A stretch of DNA of 8,611 nucleotides, from positions 1 through 8,611 of the forward strand of contig JAQTVL010000161.1 of NCBI GenBank assembly GCA_028706835.1, read 5' to 3'. The translations under genes and the position numbers were made by a program. Positions 1 through 6,695 of the stretch are shown here, in pieces (within the stretch, counting starts at the first letter, position 1; each line of letters starts with the position of its first letter). Origin of the DNA: Phycisphaerae bacterium (GTDB lineage Bacteria; Planctomycetota; Phycisphaerae; JAJVII01). Below the pieces are notes generated by a model that worked only from the letters and a program-made list of their open reading frames with translations, was not told the DNA's origin and searched no databases.

Positions 1-156
1 CGCGATGGCCATGAGTATCGCGAACAGCGCGCCGATAAGGATCGGCCCGAGCGTGGCCATCGGCCCGATGAGCACGGGCACGACCGCCTGCGTGAGGCCC
101 GACCCGTCGCCCGAGATCCAAGGCAAAGGCAAAAGTCCTGAAGTCATCCCGATCAT
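1..156 (-). CDS. Membrane protein of unknown function, N-terminal part (runs off the window)
   Basis: Read on the minus strand, an open frame starts with ATG at 156-154 and stays open for 52 codons to the window edge, so only the N-terminus is visible. The start is supported by AGAGAGG on the minus strand six bases upstream. A second in-frame ATG at 147 is possible. The first ~22 residues are Gly/Pro/Leu-rich, with LLPLPW at residues 8-13. From about residue 23 the chain becomes strongly hydrophobic (VVPVLIGPM, then ILIGALFAILMAIA), indicating at least one membrane segment. I do not recognise the family from this fragment. The gene is divergent from the vWA gene at 510, so the 353-base gap between them should hold both promoters. 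Confidence 0.6.
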   Translation of the reverse strand, partial: MIGMTSGLLPLPWISGDGSGLTQAVVPVLIGPMATLGPILIGALFAILMAIA

Positions 157-509
157 ATGGGTCCTCTCTCGCCAGCCTGTCTTTCAGAGGTCGCAACGTC
201 GGCTGGGCAACAGCGATGAATCCTGCGATAGCTCTTGCCTGTAACTAGACCTTCATCCGCCAACGGTAAACCCGCAATTTACCATAAAGATTCGCCGCCG
301 GTGAAGAGCAAATTCGCGGGGGGCGTAATGTACGCCGCTCCGCGCCTGACGGCGATCGGGAAAGGCGCTTTCGGAGAGCGATCATCGGCCTGATTGTCTT
401 GACCGATGCCGCGGGGGCAGTTACCGTCATGGGGAGTGGAGCGTCATACGCGCGGACCTTTGGTCCTGCGGCTAAACGAGGAGGGCGGCGACCGTCTTCC
501 TGATGCCTG
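157..509. other. Divergent intergenic region between the partial membrane gene and the BatA/vWA gene
   Basis: No convincing gene lies in these 353 bases. The stretch 260-315 is more A/T-rich than its surroundings. Three small inverted repeats are visible: GGTAAA/TTTACC at 265-270 and 278-283; GGCGTA-ATG-TACGCC at 322-336; and a hairpin at 451-470, listed separately. A weak sigma-70-like candidate on the plus strand is TTGACC at 399-404, a 17-base spacer, then TACCGT at 422-427; the -10 half is poor. GAGGAGGG at 478-485 looks like a ribosome binding site but lies 24 bases before the ATG at 510, farther than usual. Confidence 0.5.
451..470 (+). promoter_or_regulatory. Putative 5'-leader hairpin upstream of the BatA/vWA gene
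   Basis: CGCGGACC at 451-458 pairs with GGTCC (462-466) plus GCG (468-470), with loop TTT and a single bulged T at 467, giving eight base pairs. It ends eight bases before the purine-rich GAGGAGGG at 478-485. The position suits a leader structure that could affect ribosome access, but there is no U-tract, so it is not an intrinsic terminator. Function is inferred from position only. Confidence 0.3.
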
Positions 510-2816
510 ATGCCTAATCTTCTCGCCATCACGTTCGTTCACACGGCCATCCTTGGCGCTGCTGCGCTCGCGGTGCTGCCGATCATCATTCACCTGCTCA
601 TGCGGTCCAAGCCCCGGCTGGTCATCTTCCCCGCCCTGCGGTTCGTCAAGGTAACACACAACGCCAACGTCACCCGCAATCGGCTCAAGCACTTCCTGCT
701 GCTGATGATGCGGATGAGCGCGATCGCGCTGCTGGCGCTGGTGCTGGCCAGGCCGAAGGTCGAAACCTCCGGCGGCATCGGCATGACCGCCAAGGACCCG
801 GTGTCAGCCGTGGTCATCATCGACACCTCCGGGTCGATGGCCTATCGCGTCGCGGGCCAGCCTCGGCTGGAGGACGCCAAGCGGCTGGCGGGGCAGTTGC
901 TCAAGGAACTGCCCGCCCACTCGCAGGTGGGCCTGCTCTGGCCGGACCGCGTCGGCGATTCGGTCGACCTGGTCGAGGACATCGACTTCTGCGTCTCGCA
1001 GATACAGGACCTGGCCGACCGGCGCGGCGAGGCGGCTGACCCCGTCGCCCGGCCGAGCATGAGGACAGGCCAGCGGGTGACGATGGCGCCGCTGCTGGCG
1101 CGGGCCTACAAGAGCCTGGAGAAGGCCAATTTCCCGCGGCGGGAAATCTACGTGTTCAACGATTGCACGCGCGATAGCTGGGCCGATGTCGGCATGGGCG
1201 CGTTCGCCGCCAACGACAACGTCACGGTCTACCTGTTCGACGTCGGCAGCGGTGAGAACCAGGACTTCCTCGTCACCGAGGCCAAGTGGCACCAGCAGGT
1301 CGTCTCGGCGCGGCAATGGCCGGTGCTCAATGCGGCCGTTCGCTGCGGGCAGCTCACCGGCAAGAAGACGCTCGAATTGCGGATCGGCAAAGAAACCGTC
1401 GCCCGGGCCGAGCTTGACCTGGCCAACAAGCTCGAAACGGTCAAGCAGCCGCTGAAGATCAGCCCGCTGGACGAAGGCCTTCACACCGGCCTGCTGCACC
1501 TGGACTGCAAGGACGAGATTCTCGAGGACAACGATCGCTACCTGGCGCTGGATGTCGGCCCGCTGCCCGCGGTGCTGATGATCGAGTCGCAGGCGGTCGG
1601 CGATCGCGGCTGGTCCGTCGGGGCGCTGGTCGAGGCGATGTTCGAGGGCAGCGGGCTGTTCGGCATGGTTCACATGCAGGCCGGCGATTTCCTCAAGCCC
1701 GCGACCGAGGCCGCCGACCGCGACCGCTTGGCCAACTCCCACGCGGTCGTGCTGGCCGACGTCCGCGTGCTGGGCGAGAAGCAGTGGGCCGCGTTGGAGA
1801 ACTACGTCAGCTCCGGCGGCACGCTGATCACGCTGCTTGGGCCGAACACCGACCCCGCCGCGATGAGCAGCGCAGCCGCGCTGGCTGTGCTGCCGGCGCC
1901 GGGCATCGACAAGCTGGTGGCCCCGAGTTCGCCGCCCGCGCCGGGCGCGCCGCCGGCCCCGGGCATGACCTGCGTCTACCCGGCCTTCGACAAGAACCTT
2001 TCCCGCGTGCTGGATGTCTATCGCGCCAACGTCGGCAAGCCGCAACTCGATCGCGAACTGGTCTACCAGTACTACTCGCTGCCGGCTGACAAGCCGCTGC
2101 CCGCGGGCACGGTCGCGCTGGTCCGGCTGGCGGACCCGGCCGGTTCGCCGCTGCTGCTGGAGCGTCAGCTCGGCTCCGGCCACAGCCTGTTGCTGACCAC
2201 CACGCCGCAGGGCAAGTGGTCGCAGTGGAGTCAGCGCGAGACGGCGCCGGCCATGTTCTACTCGATGCTGCTGGCCTACCCGCGTGGCCTCCAGCGAGCG
2301 TACCACTTCACGATGGACCAGCAGGCGTCGGTGACCGCGCCCAACGCGTTCCGCGGCGGGAGCGCCACCGTCACGCTGCCGGACAACCGCGGCACGATGA
2401 AGTTCGAGATCAACGGGACGACCGGCGCCGTGACGCTGCCGACGCGTTGGCTCGGCTATTACCGCGTCGAACTGACCGCCCCGCCGCCCAGCGGCGCCAG
2501 GCAGCCGATCCTCTACGCCGTCAACATCGACCCCGACGAGTTCACGCTCGAACGCGCGAACGTGAAGGACCTGGCGGACGCCTTCCCCCGCAACCGGCTG
2601 ATGGTCGTCAGCGGCGCCGACCAGCTCCAGGCCGGGCGCGGCAAGGGCCCGGCCACGCCGAAAGAGGTCGGCCCGCTGATCGGCTTGGCGTTGCTGCTGC
2701 TGCTGGTCGGGGAATCGTTCTTCTCGAACCGCTTCTACCGCCAGCCGGTGGCGTCGAGCGCCCCCGTCCCCGAGCAGGCCCCGCTGGCGATGCCGGTCGA
2801 CGAACCGAAGAAGTAG
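510..2816 (+). CDS. BatA-type N-terminal / vWA-domain membrane protein with amidotransferase-like region
   Basis: A 768-residue membrane protein. Residues 1-36 form the double-transmembrane signature of the aerotolerance regulator (BatA) N-terminal family: a hydrophobic helix ending in VLPIIIHLLMRSKPR, then PALRFV at 41-46, then a second helix at about 61-80. A vWA domain follows from about 98, with the MIDAS motif DTSGS at 105-109, a candidate MIDAS threonine at 191 and a candidate acid (D218) in YVFND. Residues ~350-445 (AVLMIES; HAVVLADVR; NYVSSGGTLITLLG) resemble the class I amidotransferase-like fold common in these proteins. A Pro/Ala-rich linker lies at 471-486, a final helix at 721-736, and a short tail. 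Family members are linked to membrane or periplasmic assembly and stress functions, usually beside MoxR and DUF58 genes, which are not seen here. A TGA in frame at 501-503 limits upstream extension. It is probably co-transcribed with the next gene, 41 bases downstream. Confidence 0.9.
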   Translation: MPNLLAITFVHTAILGAAALAVLPIIIHLLMRSKPRLVIFPALRFVKVTHNANVTRNRLKHFLLLMMRMSAIALLALVLARPKVETSGGIGMTAKDPVSAVVIIDTSGSMAYRVAGQPRLEDAKRLAGQLLKELPAHSQVGLLWPDRVGDSVDLVEDIDFCVSQIQDLADRRGEAADPVARPSMRTGQRVTMAPLLARAYKSLEKANFPRREIYVFNDCTRDSWADVGMGAFAANDNVTVYLFDVGSGENQDFLVTEAKWHQQVVSARQWPVLNAAVRCGQLTGKKTLELRIGKETVARAELDLANKLETVKQPLKISPLDEGLHTGLLHLDCKDEILEDNDRYLALDVGPLPAVLMIESQAVGDRGWSVGALVEAMFEGSGLFGMVHMQAGDFLKPATEAADRDRLANSHAVVLADVRVLGEKQWAALENYVSSGGTLITLLGPNTDPAAMSSAAALAVLPAPGIDKLVAPSSPPAPGAPPAPGMTCVYPAFDKNLSRVLDVYRANVGKPQLDRELVYQYYSLPADKPLPAGTVALVRLADPAGSPLLLERQLGSGHSLLLTTTPQGKWSQWSQRETAPAMFYSMLLAYPRGLQRAYHFTMDQQASVTAPNAFRGGSATVTLPDNRGTMKFEINGTTGAVTLPTRWLGYYRVELTAPPPSGARQPILYAVNIDPDEFTLERANVKDLADAFPRNRLMVVSGADQLQAGRGKGPATPKEVGPLIGLALLLLLVGESFFSNRFYRQPVASSAPVPEQAPLAMPVDEPKK

Positions 2817-2857
2817 CTTTCAATAGACTCGATCCCAACTGAACAAGGGGATACAGA

Positions 2858-3472
2858 ATGGCGCGGCAATCGGTCTTGTGTATTGCGGTCGGTGCGATTC
2901 TGCTGCCCTGTCTCGGAATGGGGTGGGATCCTGCCGAACAGCGGGGTACGTTTCTCTCGGAAGATCAGGTGGCGAAGAGGGCGGACGAATTTCTCGGCAC
3001 CGTCATTGTGGCTGAGGAATCAGCAATCAAACTGCTCTCTGATGAGAAGCTCGTCGCCGAGCACCCGAAGGGCGCCTTCTACGCCGCGAAGTGCTTGGAA
3101 AGAATACGCTCGATCAAAGCGATACCCGTCCTTTGCGATCGGTTGCTCTATGAGCAGAACATCGAGCGCTACGAGTCGCCTGTCGGGCCGAAATTAAGGA
3201 ACCCGGCATTCGCCGCGCTGGTGGAGATCGGGCGCCCCGCGATCAGACCTCTTCTGATGAAGGTGGCCACGACCGAGACCACCGCGGAGTACAAACTGGT
3301 CGCGTATGAACTGGTTCTGGACCTCGTGGGCAGTTCCAGAACGGCTGCCGACACCATCATGGATTTCCGAGTGGATGAGGGACACCGCAATTCAGGCGTG
3401 GAGACGAAGAGATTGTGGGACATGATCCCGAGCGACCGGCCTCGCGCTACGTCCCGACCGTCCGGTAAGTGA
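2858..3472 (+). CDS. Exported HEAT-like repeat protein, function unknown
   Basis: A 204-residue protein. The start at 2858 follows AAGGGG (2845-2850) at a seven-base spacing. Residues 1-22 look like a signal peptide: a basic R3, then a hydrophobic core to LPCLGMG. C18 is preceded by proline, so a lipobox is unlikely. The mature part is helical, with HEAT-like repeats: GAFYAAKCLERIRSIKAIP around 72-90, NPAFAALVEIGRPAIRPLL around 115-133 and KLVAYELVLDLVG around 146-158. The alternation of small and aliphatic residues with a Gly/Pro turn is typical of HEAT solenoids, which bind partners rather than catalyse. The C-terminus (residues 190-204) is Arg/Ser/Pro-rich and probably disordered. It lies 41 bases after the vWA gene with no terminator seen between, so one transcript is likely. 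I cannot assign a partner or pathway. Confidence 0.8.
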   Translation: MARQSVLCIAVGAILLPCLGMGWDPAEQRGTFLSEDQVAKRADEFLGTVIVAEESAIKLLSDEKLVAEHPKGAFYAAKCLERIRSIKAIPVLCDRLLYEQNIERYESPVGPKLRNPAFAALVEIGRPAIRPLLMKVATTETTAEYKLVAYELVLDLVGSSRTAADTIMDFRVDEGHRNSGVETKRLWDMIPSDRPRATSRPSGK

Positions 3473-3536
3473 AAGCGTTGTGTGTTTCGCGGCAACTTGG
3501 CCGCCAGGAAGGCGAGGCCGTTCCGGCCCCGAAGAA

Positions 3537-3577
3537 CATGGGCGGGACGCCCATGCCACGAAACAGGTTCATGTGGC
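3537..3577. repeat. Double-hairpin palindromic element between convergent genes
   Basis: CATGGGCG (3537-3544) and CGCCCATG (3548-3555) are perfect eight-base arms around GGA. Immediately after, GCCACGAA (3555-3562) pairs with TTC (3568-3570) and GTGGC (3573-3577), with loop ACAGG and a bulged AT. The element sits in the 114-base gap between the converging HEAT-like and LtaS-like genes. Neither strand has a strong T-run after a stem, so it is not a classic terminator. It may still help end transcription from both sides, or it may be a dispersed genomic repeat. Only one copy is present in the window. Confidence 0.5.
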
Positions 3578-3586
3578 GTTGTGACG

Positions 3587-5419
3587 CTACGGCTTTCGGT
3601 TCTTCAGGTAGCCGCCCTTGATGATCTTCTCGGACACGTCCACGCCTTTGAACGCCTCCTCTTTGGCCTTCTCGTCCGAACCCTCCGCCAGGTATCGGTA
3701 GGGCGCAGCCGTCGCGTCGCGGATGACGGCGAAGCTCTTCTTCGTGTTCAGCAGATTCCGGCCGATCGCGGTCGTGCGGTACTTCGCGGAGTCCACGCCG
3801 AGCAGGTAGAGCAGCGTGGGCATGATGTCCACCTGGCCGCCGATGATCGGAATCTCCTCCGCCTGGATCGAGCTGTTGTAGACGATGAACGGGACTCGCA
3901 GATCATTTTGCAGCCACCAGTCCTGGGTGATCGGCAACTGCTCAATGCGGTCCCGGTACCAGCGGTGGATGCTCTGGTGGTCGCCGTAGATCGCGACGAG
4001 CGTGTTGTCGAGCAGGCCGTTGGCGCGCAGGGCGTTCAGGAAGATACCCAGGTGCTTGTCGGTGTAATGGATGCTCTGGAAGTAGCCGCCCATCTTGCTC
4101 TTATCGAGCGTTTCGTTCAGCTTGAGAGCCCGGTGTTCCTTTGGAAGGTTGAACGGGTTGTGGCTGGTCAGCGTGATCATGAAAACGAAGAACGGCTGGG
4201 GCTGCTTGCGAACCAGCGGCGCCACCTGCCGCAGGAACGACCCGTCGCTCAGGCCCAGGCCGATCACCTCATCGCGCTCGAAGGCGGCGGAGTCGGTACA
4301 CTTCTCGAAGCCGATATTGGTCAGTGCGATCACCCAGTTCCAGAACGTGCCGGCGTCCGGGTGGATCGCGTGCGTGCTGTATCCCTCCCCCTTCAGCAGG
4401 GTTGGCAGCGAGTTGTAGGTCGCGTGCGGATAGACGAAGAACGTTTCCACCCCGCGGACCGGATGCACGGACGTGTTCGCCAGCAGCTCGGCATCCGACG
4501 TCAGCCCGTCGCCGACCTGTTCGTAGATAGTCGAGAAGAACAGGCTGTTCTTGAGCAGGCCGTTGAGCGTCGGGGTGATTTCCTGGCCCTCGAACTTTCG
4601 GCCGATGACGAACCGCTCGAGCGATTCGATCTGAATGACCAGCAGATTCTTGCCCTTGAACATGCCCTTGTACTTGTTGTCGGGCAGATGCTCATCCTTC
4701 TGCTCGTACCACAGGCGAATCTCGTCGGTGTCCTCGGTTGTCAGGCGGATCGGCCGGCCGGCGGTGAACCAGGAGCGGATCGTCAGCAGGTGATATCCGA
4801 CCGGCGAAAGAACGGACGCCGTCCGGTTCGGCTCGACGACGTTGTAGAGGCCGATCCTGCTGTCGGCCCGGCGGAACACGAGCACCTTGGCCGGCACGTA
4901 GAAGAACGCCCCCAGGCCCAGCACAAGCAGCGCCGCGAAGGCCGGGACGTTACGCTCCCGGTTGCGGTAAAGCTTTCGACCGAGCAGCGCCGCCGCCAGG
5001 AACACGACGAGGTCCGCGACGAACAGCAGGTCCACCGGCCTGGCCATCGACGCAATGCTGTCGCGCACCGCCATCGCTTCCTTTGCGTGGCGGAAGATGG
5101 CGAACGTGGGCAGCGTGCCGAAGCCGCGCAGATACCACAGGTCGGCCAGCAGCACGACCGAGGTCGCCGCGTCCATCGCGAAGAACAGCCAGAGCCGCCG
5201 CCGGTTCCGCAGCAGTTGGCCGAACGAAAGCAGGATGAGCAGCGGGCCGAGGTAGATGCACGTCCGCGGCAGCACGTCGCGGGCCGCCTGCCGGTAGTCG
5301 CAGTATGTGTGCGACGGGTCGTAGAGGAACCCGACCAGCAGCAGGCTCTTGACGAAGAGCACGGCCAGCGTCGCGAGGAACAGGTAGTCCTTGAACAGTC
5401 TGGATAGTTGTGTTCGCAT
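3587..5419 (-). CDS. LtaS-like membrane sulfatase/alkaline-phosphatase-fold enzyme
   Basis: A 610-residue protein read from ATG at 5419. A TTG at 5428 would add three residues and has AAGG eight bases upstream, so it is a real alternative. Five hydrophobic segments at about 11-33, 49-70, 76-97, 128-147 and 158-183 match the five-helix N-terminal module of lipoteichoic acid synthases. The extracytoplasmic catalytic domain starts near 258 with NLLVIQIESLE. E265 matches the metal-binding glutamate, T307 in GLTSDAELLANTS the nucleophilic threonine, H420 in TSHNPF a substrate-site histidine, and D480/H481 in YGDHQS the metal ligands, so the catalytic set looks intact. Family enzymes move phosphoglycerol or similar groups onto envelope polymers at the outer face of the membrane. 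If the host is a planctomycete, lipoteichoic acid is not expected, so the acceptor is unknown (a glycan or other envelope polymer, compare OpgB). It is convergent with the HEAT-like gene and divergent from the lipoprotein gene. Confidence 0.88.
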   Translation of the reverse strand: MRTQLSRLFKDYLFLATLAVLFVKSLLLVGFLYDPSHTYCDYRQAARDVLPRTCIYLGPLLILLSFGQLLRNRRRLWLFFAMDAATSVVLLADLWYLRGFGTLPTFAIFRHAKEAMAVRDSIASMARPVDLLFVADLVVFLAAALLGRKLYRNRERNVPAFAALLVLGLGAFFYVPAKVLVFRRADSRIGLYNVVEPNRTASVLSPVGYHLLTIRSWFTAGRPIRLTTEDTDEIRLWYEQKDEHLPDNKYKGMFKGKNLLVIQIESLERFVIGRKFEGQEITPTLNGLLKNSLFFSTIYEQVGDGLTSDAELLANTSVHPVRGVETFFVYPHATYNSLPTLLKGEGYSTHAIHPDAGTFWNWVIALTNIGFEKCTDSAAFERDEVIGLGLSDGSFLRQVAPLVRKQPQPFFVFMITLTSHNPFNLPKEHRALKLNETLDKSKMGGYFQSIHYTDKHLGIFLNALRANGLLDNTLVAIYGDHQSIHRWYRDRIEQLPITQDWWLQNDLRVPFIVYNSSIQAEEIPIIGGQVDIMPTLLYLLGVDSAKYRTTAIGRNLLNTKKSFAVIRDATAAPYRYLAEGSDEKAKEEAFKGVDVSEKIIKGGYLKNRKP

Positions 5420-5450
5420 CGGATGCAACGCTTACGCCTTGGGGTCCGCC

Positions 5451-5468
5451 CGTCTCCGTCTCCGTCTC
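5451..5468. repeat. Short tandem repeat (CGTCTC)x3
   Basis: Three perfect copies of CGTCTC lie in tandem, read as GAGACG on the minus strand, between the LtaS-like start and the dispersed repeat. The array begins 23 bases upstream of the alternative TTG start, so it probably lies in the leader or promoter region of that gene. It may simply be low-complexity sequence. Confidence 0.55.
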
Positions 5469-5551
5469 TGTCGCCGCGTCAGGCGTCGATCCTACCCGGC
5501 GATTCGCCGATCGGCAACGGGGCGCGACCGGATGGGTCGCCGATAGGAAGT

Positions 5552-5653
5552 CTTCGCTGTTTGTGAAGTGCGGTGGCACAGCCGCGCAGCGGCGGAGCTA
5601 CCGCACTCCACGAAAAGACGGATTGGCAAGCATGCCACCAACTCTTGCCGCGC
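5552..5653. repeat. Dispersed palindromic repeat, copy 1 (compact, degenerate form)
   Basis: The element begins with CTTCG at 5552 and carries imperfect inverted arms at 5560-5585 and 5589-5614, closed by loop GCA at 5586-5588. The outer arms are TTTGTGAAGTGCGGT and its near complement ending CCGCACTCCACGAA. A conserved 42-base tail runs from 5612 to 5653 and includes TGCCACCAA and TCTTGCCGC. The copy at 7445-7584 shares 20 of 23 bases in the left flank, the 11-base CCGCACTCCAC right arm exactly, and 32 of 42 tail bases without gaps, but has an unrelated, longer core. Both copies have the same orientation. The shared flanks and tail around a variable self-complementary core mark a real repeat family rather than chance GC pairing. 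Confidence 0.8.
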
Positions 5654-5876
5654 CCACCGTTGAGCCGCCGGGCATCATAGGCTCACGCCGCGACGGCTGG
5701 CGAGCCGATATGAGGCGGAACCGGCTTGTTGCCGGGTATGGCTTTTCGCGGCGGCCGAGGGTAGGATCGTTGCGCGATTCCGGGACCAAGTCTGTTCGTC
5801 CGTCCGCTGTTGACGTTGCTGGAATAATCGCCGGGCGAGTGCCCGCGATGCCGAAACCTCTAGGAAAGGGTGACTC

Positions 5877-6548
5877 ATGAAACTGGCACAATGGCTTTTG
5901 GTGTTCGCGGCGGCGTTCAGCCTGGCGCTGGGCGGCTGCGGCAAGGACAAGGGCGGCAGCGGGAGCGGGAGCGGGAGCGGGAAGGTGTCTGTCAAGCAGG
6001 ACACTCCCAAGGCGACGCTGGAGACGGTCGTGGCGGCGGCCAAGGCGAACAACATGGATTCCGTCGTGGCGTGCCTGGAGCCGGACTGTCAGGAGCCGAT
6101 GAAGGCTGTGCTCAAGGGCATGAAGGATCTGGCGGCCAAGCAGGAGCCGGTGAAGAAACTCGTGAGTGAGAAGTTCGGCAAGGAACTGGCTGACAAGATC
6201 TTCAAGGACAGCATGGGCGATCCGTCCAAGGAACTGGCCAAGGAAATGGACGTGGATCTGGCGAAGGTGAAGATCGAAGAGAAGGGCGACGCCGCCACGG
6301 CGACGGTTGAGGGCAAGGACAAGCCGCTGAAGATGAAGAAGATCGGCGGGAAGTGGTATCTGTCGGCTGACGAGTCCCCGGAGAAGATTAAGCAGGGCGC
6401 CGAGATGATGAAGGGCATGGTCGCCGGCATGACCAAGGCGCTGACCGAAGTCGAGAAGAAGATCAAGGACGGCACGATCACCAAGGACAAGGCCGAGCAG
6501 CAGATCGGCGAGATCATGATGAAGGCCCTGATGCCCGCGGGCAACTGA
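5877..6548 (+). CDS. Predicted lipoprotein with Gly-Ser linker and NTF2-like/DUF4878-style domain
   Basis: A 223-residue protein. ATG 5877 is six bases after AAGGG. Residues 1-20 form a lipoprotein signal peptide (K2, hydrophobic core LLVFAAAFSLAL) ending in the lipobox LGGC, with C21 the predicted lipidated cysteine. Residues 26-35 are a Gly-Ser spacer coded by a perfect hexanucleotide repeat. The folded part starts at about 42 with TPKATLETVVAAAKANNMDSV. With the later PLKMKKIGGKWYLSAD strand this resembles the small NTF2-like/DUF4878 domains common in planctomycete lipoproteins (TPKAT...A.A..D....C). The remainder is Lys/Glu-rich and helical, including a candidate amphipathic or coiled segment at about 170-215. 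It is predicted to sit on the periplasmic face of a membrane. No catalytic residues are evident, so a binding or structural role is more likely. It is probably monocistronic: a repeat-filled gap lies upstream and a strong terminator begins 34 bases after the stop. Confidence 0.85.
   Translation: MKLAQWLLVFAAAFSLALGGCGKDKGGSGSGSGSGKVSVKQDTPKATLETVVAAAKANNMDSVVACLEPDCQEPMKAVLKGMKDLAAKQEPVKKLVSEKFGKELADKIFKDSMGDPSKELAKEMDVDLAKVKIEEKGDAATATVEGKDKPLKMKKIGGKWYLSADESPEKIKQGAEMMKGMVAGMTKALTEVEKKIKDGTITKDKAEQQIGEIMMKALMPAGN
5958..5981 (+). repeat. In-frame hexanucleotide repeat (AGCGGG)x4 coding for Ser-Gly
   Basis: Four perfect tandem copies of AGCGGG encode (Ser-Gly)4 just after the lipidated cysteine of the lipoprotein. 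The unit is six bases, so gain or loss of copies would change linker length by two residues without shifting the frame. It gives the anchored domain a flexible tether. Confidence 0.85.
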
Positions 6549-6581
6549 TCCGTTGCCGATCTTCGGGGTTAGAACAACCCA

Positions 6582-6618
6582 GGCCGCCCGCCCCAGCCGG
6601 GGGCGGGCGGCCTTTTTT
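6582..6618 (+). terminator. Rho-independent terminator after the lipoprotein gene
   Basis: GGCCGCCCGCCCC (6582-6594) pairs perfectly over 13 bases with 6600-6612 around the loop AGCCG, and six T residues follow at 6613-6618. It begins 34 bases after the TGA at 6546-6548. A smaller hairpin, GGGTT/AACCC at 6566-6570 and 6576-6580, precedes it. This is the only canonical intrinsic terminator in the window. Confidence 0.95.
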
Positions 6619-6629
6619 CCGCGCCGACG

Positions 6630-6657
6630 TTGAAACCGCCAGCCGACCGGGTAGCAT
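6630..6657 (+). promoter_or_regulatory. Predicted sigma-70 promoter of the VOC/small-protein unit
   Basis: TTGAAA (6630-6635, five of six matches to the -35 consensus) and TAGCAT (6652-6657, four of six matches to the -10 consensus) are separated by 16 bases. The site lies 11 bases after the terminator T-run and would start transcription near 6664, giving a leader of about 32 bases before ATG 6696. The TTG at 6630 is therefore better read as part of a promoter than as a start codon. Confidence 0.5.
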
Positions 6658-6695
6658 GTCCGGCGGATGGGGGATGGTTTCTGGGAGTGCCGTCC

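Larger units (their letters stand above)
5420..5876. other. Divergent intergenic region between the LtaS-like and lipoprotein genes
   Basis: This 457-base gap holds no supportable gene. The open frames crossing it on both strands look like low-complexity high-GC artefacts. It contains a short tandem hexamer near the LtaS-like start (5451-5468) and one copy of the dispersed palindromic repeat (5552-5653). A small hairpin lies 31 bases before the lipoprotein ATG (CGGGC 5832-5836, loop GAGT, GCCCG 5841-5845). AAGGG at 5866-5870 provides the ribosome binding site, six bases from ATG 5877. I found no well-spaced sigma-70 promoter. TAGGAT at 5762-5767 and AATAAT at 5823-5828 resemble -10 boxes, but neither has a matching -35. 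Confidence 0.5.

Noticed and set aside
804..2306. A 500-codon open frame on the minus strand opposite the BatA/vWA gene
   Set aside because: Its composition (Arg, Gln, Gly, Val, His-rich, no domains) is what the complement of a high-GC gene gives. The plus strand has clear domains.
3482..5407. A 641-codon plus-strand open frame opposite the LtaS-like gene
   Set aside because: The minus-strand product has five helices and a complete catalytic set. The plus-strand product is a Glu/Arg/Val/Gln-rich antisense artefact.
5410..5880. Plus-strand open frame across the intergenic gap before the lipoprotein
   Set aside because: It runs through tandem hexamers and the palindromic repeat and ends at the lipoprotein start. 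Its composition is Arg/Pro/Ser low-complexity with no domain.
5598..5891. Minus-strand open frame overlapping the lipoprotein start
   Set aside because: It overlaps the first repeat copy and the lipoprotein ribosome site, and has no recognisable protein features.
6630..6695. Upstream extension of the VOC gene from TTG 6630
   Set aside because: The added residues do not fit the family, ATG 6696 has a well-placed ribosome site, and the TTG fits better as a -35 promoter element.
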